Of a stretch of 59,341 bases of DNA, positions 47,594 to 55,266 are shown piece by piece; the stretch's first letter is position 1; every line of letters starts with the position of its first letter. A program made the translations under genes and the position numbers. The notes beneath the pieces were generated by a model. It was not told the DNA's origin, made no database searches, and saw only the letters and a list, made by a program, of their open reading frames with translations. Source of the DNA: Cyanobacteria bacterium RUI128 (GTDB lineage: Bacteria > Cyanobacteriota > Vampirovibrionia > Gastranaerophilales > Gastranaerophilaceae); NCBI GenBank assembly GCA_024695725.1, contig JAILHQ010000100.1:1-59341 (forward strand), in the 5' to 3' direction.

Positions 47594-48603
47594 TTGATAT
47601 CCCATCTTCCGCAGGTACCGCCCCAGCGTGCAATAATATTACCTTGTATATCACTTATTTTTTCAACATGCGGAGGTCCATCATAACCTTCCACAATAGT
47701 GATAACTTCACAGTTATTAGAACAACCCGTACATTGACATGTTATTGACTGGAAGTTCATATTACCTACATTCCAGCCCTTGAAGGTTGTTTCATTTTCG
47801 GTATACTGATGGTTTTCCATTGCCAAAAGCGCCGCACCTATCGCACCCATTGTCTGGTGATGATCAGGAACAACAATTTTTGTTTCCAAAGCTTCTTCGA
47901 ACGCTTTAACCATGCCTGTATTAGTGGCAACACCACCCTGGAAGGACACAGTCGGCAGAAGTTCTTTACCCAAAGCCAGATTGCTCAGATAGTTTCTGAC
48001 TAATGCCTGACAAAGCCCGTAAAGCAAATCTTCAACAGGATAACCCAACTGCTGTTTATGAATAAGGTCAGATTCGGCAAACACACCGCAACGTCCTGCG
48101 ATACGCGCAGGGTTTTCAGATTTCAGAGCCGTTTCGCCAAAAATCTCAATAGGTACATTCAGACGCTGAGCCTGATGGTCTAAGAAACTGCCCGTTCCTG
48201 CCGCACAAACCGTATTCATAGCGAAATCAGTAACAATACCGTCACGCAGGATAATAATCTTACTGTCCTGACCGCCTATTTCAAGAATAGTCTGAACCCC
48301 CGGGATATTTGTTGCAGCAGCAACAGCGTGAGCCGTAATCTCATTCTTTACTATATCCGCACCGACAAGCGCACCTGCAAGGTTTCTGCCCGAACCTGTC
48401 GTTCCGACACCCTTTATATCATATTCTCTGTTTGCTGCGTTTGCCTGTTCTAAAATCTTGTTTAAACCTGTTTGTACAGCTAATACAGGTTTCCCCGCTG
48501 TCTTTAGCATATAAGAATCAATATACTGACCCTTTTCATCCACTACTGCCAGCTTTGTTGTAACGGAACCAACGTCTATTCCTAAATATGATGTTATACT
48601 CAC
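47590..48603 (-). CDS. 2-hydroxyacyl-CoA dehydratase activator (BcrAD/BadFG ATPase family)
   Basis: 337 residues. ASKHA-fold ATPase that transfers an electron to a dehydratase or related enzyme via a [4Fe-4S] cluster at the dimer interface. GIDVGSVTTKLAVVDEKG and GVGTTGSGR (phosphate loops), EIGGQDSKII, FAMNTVCAAGTGSFLDHQAQRL with the cluster Cys, and GRCGVFAESDLIHKQQ with a second Cys. The C-terminal 50 residues add CQCTGCSNNCEV, a further cysteine cluster. Partner dehydratase subunits are not in the window. Confidence 0.92.
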   Translation of the reverse strand: MSITSYLGIDVGSVTTKLAVVDEKGQYIDSYMLKTAGKPVLAVQTGLNKILEQANAANREYDIKGVGTTGSGRNLAGALVGADIVKNEITAHAVAAATNIPGVQTILEIGGQDSKIIILRDGIVTDFAMNTVCAAGTGSFLDHQAQRLNVPIEIFGETALKSENPARIAGRCGVFAESDLIHKQQLGYPVEDLLYGLCQALVRNYLSNLALGKELLPTVSFQGGVATNTGMVKAFEEALETKIVVPDHHQTMGAIGAALLAMENHQYTENETTFKGWNVGNMNFQSITCQCTGCSNNCEVITIVEGYDGPPHVEKISDIQGNIIARWGGTCGRWDIN

Positions 48604-48675
48604 GATATCCCTTCCTTATATTTTTCCTTATTGTAGCACAAACATATCACCAAAAATAAATAATCGCTCAAACAG

Positions 48676-48706
48676 AAAAAAAGGAGTAAAATTACTCCTT
48701 TTTTAT
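48676..48706 (-). terminator. Rho-independent terminator
   Basis: AAAAAAAGGAGT and ACTCCTTTTTT form a 12-bp stem around a 6-nt loop. It is 25 nt after the stop of the small gene at 48731. Confidence 0.88.
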
Positions 48707-48730
48707 TATATAAGATTTGGTTTCAAACAA

Positions 48731-49093
48731 CTAACAATAACAGCCATACGGGTTTGGTCCGAACAACTGACCTGCGAAAATATCATTTTCTGTAAAACTT
48801 GTATATGGTGACATCAACACATTGTTTGCACCCTGAGACATTTGATTAGCAACCGTCATTGCCAAAGCATAATCGTCCATATAATTACCACCGCCTGCAG
48901 TCGCCTGATACTGAGCCAAAATTGCAGATGCCGCATTTGTCGGATTTGGATTAATCGGCTGATTATAACCTGCCGGATTAGTACCGAATAATTGTGCACC
49001 GAAGAAATCATTTGCCATTGAAGTACCCATATTTGCATACGGATTGTTTTGATTTGCAGCAACCTGCTGCTGTGCTGAAACATTTGAAACCAT
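48731..49093 (-). CDS. Small Asn/Ala-rich hypothetical protein with internal duplication
   Basis: 120 residues, no signal peptide. Low-complexity Asn-, Ala- and Gln-rich. A unit ending FFGAQLFGTNPAG (about residues 30-42) recurs as IFAGQLFGPNPYG near the C-terminus, which ends CYC. Function unknown. The ribosome site is weak. It has its own terminator and is divergent from the gene at 49334. Confidence 0.6.
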   Translation of the reverse strand: MVSNVSAQQQVAANQNNPYANMGTSMANDFFGAQLFGTNPAGYNQPINPNPTNAASAILAQYQATAGGGNYMDDYALAMTVANQMSQGANNVLMSPYTSFTENDIFAGQLFGPNPYGCYC

Positions 49094-49333
49094 AATTAAC
49101 CTAACCTTTAAAAATAAATTAATAAACTAACCTTACATTTTAAAAAAGTTTTTCAAACCATGATAATTGCCCGTTTTCAGGATTATGTTAAGTTTTGTAA
49201 CAAAGCATCACAAAAGGAGCTGAAAAGGGGTTACAAAACGCGAAAAATTTGGTACATGTATATTGTGTAGATATGAATTTAGTTTATCCTACATTTACCG
49301 TTTAGATTGTTGTGCAGAAGTAAAGGCTTGTAA
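49094..49333. other. Divergent intergenic region
   Basis: AT-rich, between divergent genes at 48731 and 49334. I see no strong promoter; TTGGTA...TAGATA near 49250-49275 is a weak candidate for the plus strand. No repeats of note. Confidence 0.4.
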
Positions 49334-49738
49334 ATGGTTTCAGCTGTAAGTTCAATTAATCAGTATCAGATGAGCAGAGATGATTTAGAAATAATCAGAC
49401 GTATGCAGTCACTCGGGCTTGCTCCTTCAGGGAACAAGGGTATTGATATGCAAAGACTTCAGACTGCAGAAATCAGAAAAAAACAGTCCACTCTTGCACC
49501 TAACTCTGAACAGGGTTTAAGAAAATTAGAAGGTACAGGCAATGAGTTTTCGTCTGTCTTCAACAGTATCGGTGTAAATGGGGTAAATTCAGATGTAAAT
49601 GGGGTACGTGACCAACAATTCGGTTTGATAAATAATGACTCGGTTGCCCAAATTACTGATAAGAGCAACAAATATGCTATGATAGGCGCTTCCCAGCTTG
49701 CAGAGCTTAATAAACTTAAATTAGGACTCATCGCATAG
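49334..49738 (+). CDS. Hypothetical protein with repeat-encoded GVN motifs
   Basis: 134 residues, AAAGG 8 nt upstream. Polar and helical at the N-terminus. In the middle the sequence SIGVNGVNSDVNGVRD is encoded by a cluster of GGGGTAAAT-type units (49568-49606), an in-frame repeat expansion. No domain recognised. The 223-nt gap to ftsI follows. Confidence 0.6.
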   Translation: MVSAVSSINQYQMSRDDLEIIRRMQSLGLAPSGNKGIDMQRLQTAEIRKKQSTLAPNSEQGLRKLEGTGNEFSSVFNSIGVNGVNSDVNGVRDQQFGLINNDSVAQITDKSNKYAMIGASQLAELNKLKLGLIA

Positions 49739-49818
49739 GATGGTAAATATAGGGATTAATCTACTACGGTCATACTGAAGACTGCAATATAGCAGATCCG
49801 AAGTATCTCTTATCCTTT

Positions 49819-49850
49819 TGATTCTTTGGCATAAAGCCTCAGAATAACAA
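49819..49850 (-). repeat. Inverse copy of the 19078 repeat
   Basis: Read on the minus strand it gives TTATTCTGAGGCTTTATGCC and GAATC, a diverged match of the element at 19078-19109 (TCATTCTGAGGCTTTAGCC). An upstream piece (about 49765-49800) resembles a second arm of the same element. A nonamer of the GGGGTAAAT family follows at 49871. Confidence 0.5.
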
Positions 49851-49906
49851 AAAATTCATTTACCCTTAATTTACCCCCCCTAAATATGTAAATATTTATT
49901 TAATAT

Positions 49907-49939
49907 GTCCGTTTCTGACATAAAAGTATGATACTATGA
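49907..49939 (+). promoter_or_regulatory. Shared-architecture promoter upstream of ftsI (site 1)
   Basis: Dyad ATGTCCGTTTCTGACAT (49907-49923), then 11 nt after CTGACA, then TACTAT (49934-49939). No normal -35 box. Same layout as sites at 54029, 55131, 56728 and 57134. Confidence 0.65.
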
Positions 49940-49961
49940 GGTTAAGAAGGGAAAATAGGTT

Positions 49962-51668
49962 ATGAAAAAAGCCTCAAACAAAGACGTAAGCTCAGTTATA
50001 AATAAAAGAATAACCTTTGTGCAAGGGTTTATCTCTTTTGTGTTTTTTATTCTTATAGTATATCTGTTCAGTATTCAGGTTCTTGATTTCAGCGGATACA
50101 AATCAAAAGGTATAGCTATCAGAACAACCGATAACCAATCTCTGAGAGGTGACATCCTAGACAGAAACGGGGTTAAACTTGCAACTGACGAAATAGTTTA
50201 TGAGATTTATGCCCACCCTACACAATATTCCGCAAAATACCCTCCGGAAGTTTTGGCAGACAAACTCGCACCCCTTATGGGAATGCCGAGAAATGAATTG
50301 CTGGCAAAACTTAAATCAAAAAAACATAATATTATCACGATTAAAAAGAATGTTGACAGACTTACCGCAGAAAAGGTACGAAATGAAGGCTTCCGCGCTA
50401 TCAGTGTCGGAACAATTAACAGACGTTTTTATCCGCAGGGAAGTATTGCATCTCACATAATCGGATACTACAGTTATCTTTCAGGAAATTCTGAAGGTAT
50501 TGAAAATATAGCCAATGACAAACTCGGAAACGTAGCCGCCTTGAACAAAGTACAAAGAAAATCAAACGGAGACATCATTTTCGATTTTGATACCGATGTG
50601 AAAAATCTTACCCAAAAACCAAAAGGGGAAGATGTTACTCTGACTATTGATTCTGCCGTTCAGTATATTTGCGAAAAAGAACTTGCAAAAACTATTCATG
50701 AAACCCACGCAGAACGCGGTGTCGTCATTGTGACAGACGTTACTAACGGTGAAGTTCTGGCTTATGCCTCATATCCGAATTTTAACCCTAATACTTTTTG
50801 GAAAGCATCTTCAAAAAGTATGAAAAACTGGTCACTCACAGATGTCTATCCTCCGGGTTCAACATTTAAAATACTGACCGTTGCGACAGCACTCGATTTG
50901 GGAGTTCTAAATGAAAACTCAAGAGTACCTGACAGCGGCAGAATATTTATTGATAAAAATGAAATCAAAAATAATGACTACAGTGCGCACCCAAATCCGG
51001 GAATGATTTCACTTGTGTATTTGTTTGAACATTCAAGCAACGTCGGAAGTGCAAATATTGCACTTATGATAGATAAAAATGCTTATTATTCAAAACTCCG
51101 CGACTTTGGTATCGGACAAAAAACAGGAATTGACCTGACCGGAGAATCAATCGGAATTTTTCCTAAACCAAAAAGCTGGTACAAATCAAGACACGCAAGT
51201 ATGGGTTACGGGTATGGTGCATCTGTTACCGCAATACAAATGATTAGCGCAGTTTCAGCCATCGCAAATGGAGGCATATGGATAACCCCACATGTTATAA
51301 AATACTCTCAGGAAGAACTACCAAAACACGTTGTATCAAGACGTGTCGTGTCAGAACAAACCGCTAAAGCAGTAACAAGACTTCTGGCTAAAAGTATTGC
51401 AAACGGTAAAACTCCGCTTAATTTGGAAAAATATACCACCTGCGCAAAAACAGGTACATCAAACAAGAATTTCAAGAAAGGCGGAAATATGGTATATGCT
51501 TCCGCCATTGGTTATTTCCCGTCATCCGCACCTAAAATAGCTATTTATGTCGTAATAGATTCACCTAAAACGGGTGTCGATTTCGGCGGAACTATTGCTT
51601 CTCCGCTGTTCAGAAAAATCGCAACAGATATCGGAACAGTGTTAAACATACCTTCGGATAAAAAATAA
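49962..51668 (+). CDS. ftsI: FtsI/PBP2-type peptidoglycan D,D-transpeptidase
   Basis: 568 residues. Class B penicillin-binding protein that cross-links septal peptidoglycan. Cytoplasmic head, one membrane segment (about 23-45), a dimerisation domain with RGDILDRNGVKLA (about 63-75), then a transpeptidase domain: Ser300-T-F-Lys303 in PPGSTFK, Ser358-S-Asn360, and Lys496-Thr-Gly. All catalytic residues are intact. ftsW begins 12 nt after its stop, so it forms a division operon with ftsW and the FtsL-like gene. A shared-motif promoter lies upstream. No PASTA domains. Confidence 0.93.
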   Translation: MKKASNKDVSSVINKRITFVQGFISFVFFILIVYLFSIQVLDFSGYKSKGIAIRTTDNQSLRGDILDRNGVKLATDEIVYEIYAHPTQYSAKYPPEVLADKLAPLMGMPRNELLAKLKSKKHNIITIKKNVDRLTAEKVRNEGFRAISVGTINRRFYPQGSIASHIIGYYSYLSGNSEGIENIANDKLGNVAALNKVQRKSNGDIIFDFDTDVKNLTQKPKGEDVTLTIDSAVQYICEKELAKTIHETHAERGVVIVTDVTNGEVLAYASYPNFNPNTFWKASSKSMKNWSLTDVYPPGSTFKILTVATALDLGVLNENSRVPDSGRIFIDKNEIKNNDYSAHPNPGMISLVYLFEHSSNVGSANIALMIDKNAYYSKLRDFGIGQKTGIDLTGESIGIFPKPKSWYKSRHASMGYGYGASVTAIQMISAVSAIANGGIWITPHVIKYSQEELPKHVVSRRVVSEQTAKAVTRLLAKSIANGKTPLNLEKYTTCAKTGTSNKNFKKGGNMVYASAIGYFPSSAPKIAIYVVIDSPKTGVDFGGTIASPLFRKIATDIGTVLNIPSDKK

Positions 51669-51679
51669 AAGGAATTTGT

Positions 51680-52867
51680 ATGACAAACGAAATGAATAAT
51701 ATAAAAGACGGATATTGTCCCATCAGGACAAGCAGTGATCACAAACTTTTGATTACAACCGTTATTCTCGTTGCAATCGGGTTTATGGCTGTCGTTTCGG
51801 CAAGTCTGCCCTACTGTATATCAAAACATTTGTTTCCGTTTCATTTTGTCCTTCAGCATCTTATGTGGATAACTTTCGGCAGTTTAGGGATGTGGCAACT
51901 TTCAAAGTTTGACTATAAAAAACTGAGGGAATATGCTATTCCGTTCACTTTTGGGGTAATACTTCTTTTGCTTATCGTTAAATTTACTCCGCTCGGAATG
52001 ACGATTAACGGCGCAAGGCGGTGGATTAATCTGGGATTTTTCAGATTTCAGCCGTCAGAATTTTCCAAACTTTCAATTATTATGCTTATGGGAAATTTGT
52101 TCTCACTGAATAAAGAAGTTTTTTATTCAAAACTGCCTAAATATCTGCTGACGACAGGACTTATGATTTTTGTTATACTGAAGCAGCCAAACCTCAGTAT
52201 GACAATTATTTTACTTACAATAGCTTTTTGTATATATGTTTGCTCGGGTAAATCACTAAAACCTGTTTTTATCGGCGGGCTTGTTGTTGCATGTCTTGCA
52301 GGTATGGTAGCAACTCACGCTATTGATGTTACGAAATTTTTAGAACCTCACCAAATAGAAAGATTAGAGAACAGCAGATATTCTATAAGGGGTACAGGTG
52401 CCGATGTTGAAGGCGGAGGTTATCAGGTATTCCACTCAATGATAGCAATATCATCAGGCGGACTGATAGGCTGCGGGTTCGGTAATTCAAAAGAAAAACT
52501 CGGCTGGCTGCCTGAGGCACATACCGATTTTATCTTTTCTGTTATCTCAGAAGAACTGGGATTTTTAGGAAGTGTTTCCATTATTTTGCTTTTTCTGATA
52601 TTATTTTATAGAGGGATAAATATCGCACTAAGGAGTCCTACCATATATGGTAAACTACTGGCATTCGGTATAACTCTTTCAATAACAATACAGGCATTTT
52701 TCAATATTTCGGTTGCAACATCGTTTTTGCCTGCAACGGGGATAACTCTGCCATTCATAAGCTACGGCGGTTCATCATTGTTCGTTTCTATGTGCATGAT
52801 AGGGATATTGCTAAACATATCCAAAACCAGATTGGTCAGAGCAGAAAGGACAGAAACTAAATTATGA
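51680..52867 (+). CDS. ftsW: FtsW/RodA/SpoVE-family lipid II polymerase
   Basis: 395 residues, about ten membrane segments. SEDS glycosyltransferase that polymerises lipid II with its cognate PBP. NGARRWINLGFFRFQPSEFSKL and GLIGCGFGNSKEKLGWLPEAHTDFIFSVISEELG are the two most conserved SEDS signatures, including the catalytic-type Asp in HTDF. Directly downstream of ftsI, so FtsW is more likely than RodA. Its 3' end overlaps the next gene by 4 nt (ATGA). Confidence 0.93.
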   Translation: MTNEMNNIKDGYCPIRTSSDHKLLITTVILVAIGFMAVVSASLPYCISKHLFPFHFVLQHLMWITFGSLGMWQLSKFDYKKLREYAIPFTFGVILLLLIVKFTPLGMTINGARRWINLGFFRFQPSEFSKLSIIMLMGNLFSLNKEVFYSKLPKYLLTTGLMIFVILKQPNLSMTIILLTIAFCIYVCSGKSLKPVFIGGLVVACLAGMVATHAIDVTKFLEPHQIERLENSRYSIRGTGADVEGGGYQVFHSMIAISSGGLIGCGFGNSKEKLGWLPEAHTDFIFSVISEELGFLGSVSIILLFLILFYRGINIALRSPTIYGKLLAFGITLSITIQAFFNISVATSFLPATGITLPFISYGGSSLFVSMCMIGILLNISKTRLVRAERTETKL

Positions 52868-53214
52868 AGAAAACCACAACTAGAATTAAAAAAAGAATAC
52901 GTCCATATTGTTCATTTTTAACAATGTTTTTATTAATCGGAACTTTATATTTAAGCATAAGTGCTGCATGTAATATTGTAAAATATGTGAACTACAATAT
53001 AAAACTTTCGCAGCTTCAGGAAATGCATAATGATGCTTTAAATTCAAAAAAGAGTCTTATCGCAGAAATTGAAAGTTATAAATCGACAAAAGCTAATGAG
53101 GCATTTTTGAGAAATAATCTCAAATGGGCAAAACCAGACGAAATACCTATAGTAATAGTTAAAACTGATGATAAAACATTTCAACAACCAAGACGATTTT
53201 ACTATGGGTATTAA
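52864..53214 (+). CDS. FtsL/DivIC-like bitopic cell division protein
   Basis: 116 residues. Basic cytoplasmic head (KKTTTRIKKRIR), one membrane segment (about 17-38) and a short coiled coil (LSQLQEMHNDALNSKKSLIAEIESYK), the layout of FtsL/FtsB/DivIC. The position in the ftsI-ftsW operon supports a divisome role. The order is unusual: ftsL normally precedes ftsI. Which of FtsL or FtsB cannot be decided. Confidence 0.75.
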   Translation: MKKTTTRIKKRIRPYCSFLTMFLLIGTLYLSISAACNIVKYVNYNIKLSQLQEMHNDALNSKKSLIAEIESYKSTKANEAFLRNNLKWAKPDEIPIVIVKTDDKTFQQPRRFYYGY

Positions 53215-53226
53215 TTACCGGTTTAA

Positions 53227-53283
53227 TTAGTTGTCCCAGTCACAGCAAAAAAGCAGTATTAATATTCCGAGCCATAACGGCAT
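53227..53283 (-). CDS. Tiny hydrophobic protein (18 residues)
   Basis: MPLWLGILILLFCCDWDN follows a perfect AGGAGG with a 6-nt spacer. It is one membrane-spanning helix with two Cys and an acidic tail. It is the last of four closely spaced genes on the minus strand that all have strong ribosome sites, which is the reason for calling a gene so short. Role unknown; possibly a membrane regulator. Confidence 0.6.
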   Translation of the reverse strand: MPLWLGILILLFCCDWDN

Positions 53284-53299
53284 ATTTGACCTCCTTTTG

Positions 53300-53479
53300 T
53301 TAAAACAAAAACGGGCGTTTGTTTTTCTTATCTCTGAGCATTTTTTGTTCAAAAAGATATTGTTCATACGCATCTTCGTCAAATTCATTGTAATAACGAT
53401 TTCTGAGTTCTTCCCGGTATTCAGCTTCACAAATATCTGCTGCAACACACATTCCAAAGAAAAAATCAAACCAGTCCAT
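53300..53479 (-). CDS. Small acidic protein (59 residues)
   Basis: Begins MDWFDFFFGMC with an AAGGAG site 9 nt upstream and ends KKNKRPFLF. Aromatic head, then an acidic amphipathic helix rich in Glu, Tyr and Arg (EAEYREELRNRYYNEFDE). Falls below the usual 60-residue cut-off, so it is easily missed. 20 nt follow the gene at 53500. No family recognised. Confidence 0.7.
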   Translation of the reverse strand: MDWFDFFFGMCVAADICEAEYREELRNRYYNEFDEDAYEQYLFEQKMLRDKKNKRPFLF

Positions 53480-53499
53480 AATTTATTCTCCTTATATTT

Positions 53500-53697
53500 T
53501 TAATGCATTCCTCTTTCGTGAAGTCCGTGTTCTTCATAACTTCCGTAATCATCATAATCACCGCTGTAATAATTACCTGATGTTGTAGTCTGCACAGAAC
53601 TTGACGTTTGCGGTTCGTCACCCGGGCATAAAAAATTCATTCCGATAACGCCTATAACAATACCGACAATCAATCCTATTGAAAAATTATTTTCCAT
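53500..53697 (-). CDS. Small single-pass membrane protein (65 residues)
   Basis: N-terminal membrane helix (IGLIVGIVIGVIGMNFL, residues 7-23) followed by a CP-rich turn, a Ser/Thr linker and a Tyr/Asp/Gly/His-rich tail (YYSGDYDDYGSYEEH). Strong AAGGAGG site 6 nt from the ATG. Topology suggests an envelope protein with an acidic tail. Function unknown. Confidence 0.72.
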   Translation of the reverse strand: MENNFSIGLIVGIVIGVIGMNFLCPGDEPQTSSSVQTTTSGNYYSGDYDDYGSYEEHGLHERGMH

Positions 53698-53708
53698 AAT
53701 TAACCTCC

Positions 53709-53996
53709 TTACGCTGCCAGTAACTGATGGCCTGAAAGTTTTGAGATGAGCTTTTCAAGCAGACTAAAATCAGTCACTTCAGGCAAAACCGTTTTCACAT
53801 ACGCAACATTATAATCAGTCACAACCTTCATATATTTGTTGTTGTAACGAACATAAAATGTTCTTGAATACTTTTCAAAATCTTCTTTTATCTGGATACA
53901 TCTGTCAGCGATAATTTCGTTTAAGACCTCAAACGGGTTGAACTCGCAAACACCGTATCTTTGTTCTGCTCTGATGTGAGAATGTGACTGTTTCAT
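53709..53996 (-). CDS. Small hypothetical protein, first of a four-gene micro-operon
   Basis: 95 residues, AAGGAG site 7 nt upstream. Soluble, with a mixed alpha/beta pattern (IQIKEDFEKYSRTFYVRYNNKYMKVVTDY). No domain recognised. It starts 33 nt downstream of a shared-motif -10 box (54029-54034) and probably shares the transcript with three smaller genes. Confidence 0.7.
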   Translation of the reverse strand: MKQSHSHIRAEQRYGVCEFNPFEVLNEIIADRCIQIKEDFEKYSRTFYVRYNNKYMKVVTDYNVAYVKTVLPEVTDFSLLEKLISKLSGHQLLAA

Positions 53997-54028
53997 TTCG
54001 TACTCCTTATTCTTTCCTTCACATTTAC

Positions 54029-54061
54029 ATCATAAAGCATTACCATGTCATTTTTGGACAT
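54029..54061 (-). promoter_or_regulatory. Shared-architecture promoter of the micro-operon (site 5)
   Basis: Minus strand: ATGTCCAAAAATGACAT (54061-54045), 11 nt after ATGACA, then TATGAT (54034-54029). Perfect ATGTC/GACAT arms. It lies just after the WYL gene stop on the same strand. Confidence 0.7.
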
Positions 54062-54100
54062 AGTTTTCTTAAAACATATTTATAAACCGTTTCGGGGGTA

Positions 54101-55075
54101 TTACAATTTATCCATTACGTCCTGAAGGAGTTTTTTGTAGGTATCCTTTAGTTCCTGAGGTTCAAGAATATCGACATCTTTTCCCCAGCGGAAGAGGAAC
54201 CAGCAAATTTCGTACGCTCCACCGGCCTCAAAGGTTACGGTTGTCGTACCGTCAGGGTTAAGCTCTAACTCCTGATTCGGGTGAATACTGTAATTTTCTA
54301 TAACTTCTCTGACCTCTTTTGAAAACAGAAGTTTTATTTTCATCGGGGTTTTATCCTGATAAGCACCGAACGATTTTGACATGTGTTCCTGAAGGTTAAA
54401 GGTTTCATCTTTTTCAAAGTATGCACCCGGAATTCTGACGTTTTTCATTTTGTACAAAAGGAAATGTTTAAATATATCACTGTCATCCTCTTTTGCCACA
54501 AGATAAGTATATTCACTGTAGATTACCGCATACGGCGCAACTTTTCTGAATTTTTCTTCGCCTTTTTTGTTTTTATACCAGAAGGTCAAATATTTTTGTT
54601 CCAGCATAGCCTTGGAAATATTTTCTACCACTTCGTTATCAAGTCTGATTTTTGGTGCCTGATGCACGGCAAAACCGTGGTATTCCAAAAGATCTTCGGC
54701 ATCTCTTCCGACAGACCTTTTCCTTGTTGCTATTCTCATTTTATTTATAATCTCAGGAAGTAAATCACACCTGTTTGTATAATTTTGGCTTTTCATGTAA
54801 GCCTGACAATCTTCAAGTGTAGCAATTTCATCGGCCGTAAACGCAATTATGCTGTCTAAGGTGCCGCGGCTTAATCTCCATTTTTTAGTTTTGGAATGAA
54901 AATTCGGGACTTCTTCAACTTCAAAAACATCACTTATAATCTCTTTAATACGGGATGCAGTTCTGATTGAACCGCCACATTCATTTTTTATATCCTGAAT
55001 AGAATACCCCTGAAGGCTTGCGCGCATATTCTTTGCGAGTTTTAAAATCTTTTTTATATCGTCCCCTCTGGCCAT
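54101..55075 (-). CDS. WYL-domain transcriptional regulator
   Basis: 324 residues, AAGGAG 7 nt upstream. N-terminal helix-turn-helix (about 5-65: YSIQDIKNECGGSIRTASRIKEIISDVF), linker, then a WYL domain from about 150 (YLTFWYKNKKGEEKFRKVAPYAVIYSEYTYLVAKEDD, VRIPGAYF) and a WCX extension at the end (TVTFEAGGAYEICWFLFRWGKDVDILEPQEL). WYL proteins sense ligands, often nucleic acid-related. Shared-motif sites lie at both ends of the gene (54029 and 55131), so it is the leading candidate to bind them. Confidence 0.9.
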   Translation of the reverse strand: MARGDDIKKILKLAKNMRASLQGYSIQDIKNECGGSIRTASRIKEIISDVFEVEEVPNFHSKTKKWRLSRGTLDSIIAFTADEIATLEDCQAYMKSQNYTNRCDLLPEIINKMRIATRKRSVGRDAEDLLEYHGFAVHQAPKIRLDNEVVENISKAMLEQKYLTFWYKNKKGEEKFRKVAPYAVIYSEYTYLVAKEDDSDIFKHFLLYKMKNVRIPGAYFEKDETFNLQEHMSKSFGAYQDKTPMKIKLLFSKEVREVIENYSIHPNQELELNPDGTTTVTFEAGGAYEICWFLFRWGKDVDILEPQELKDTYKKLLQDVMDKL

Positions 55076-55130
55076 TAGTTACTCCTTTTGAAAACTACCA
55101 CATATATAATATACCACATAATTTTCTAAT

Positions 55131-55163
55131 ATGTCCGTTTCTGTCATAGGTATGGTTTATGAT
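55131..55163 (+). promoter_or_regulatory. Shared-architecture promoter of the TPR gene (site 2)
   Basis: ATGTCCGTTTCTGTCAT (55131-55147), 11 nt after CTGTCA, then TATGAT (55158-55163). It lies between the divergent WYL and TPR genes. Confidence 0.65.
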
Positions 55164-55266
55164 TAGAAGGTATGACAAAGGTTTTATTCAAACCTCCAAT
55201 ATACCTTACAAAATGTAAAATCGTCGTTTATGATAAGGTGCGGCGTGTGTACAAAAGGAGTAGTAA

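Noticed and set aside
53227..53469. 80-codon minus-strand ORF over the end of the micro-operon.
   Set aside because: Its first 60 codons are out of frame with the well-supported 59-residue gene at 53300-53479; only its last 18 codons, after AGGAGG, look real and are listed separately.
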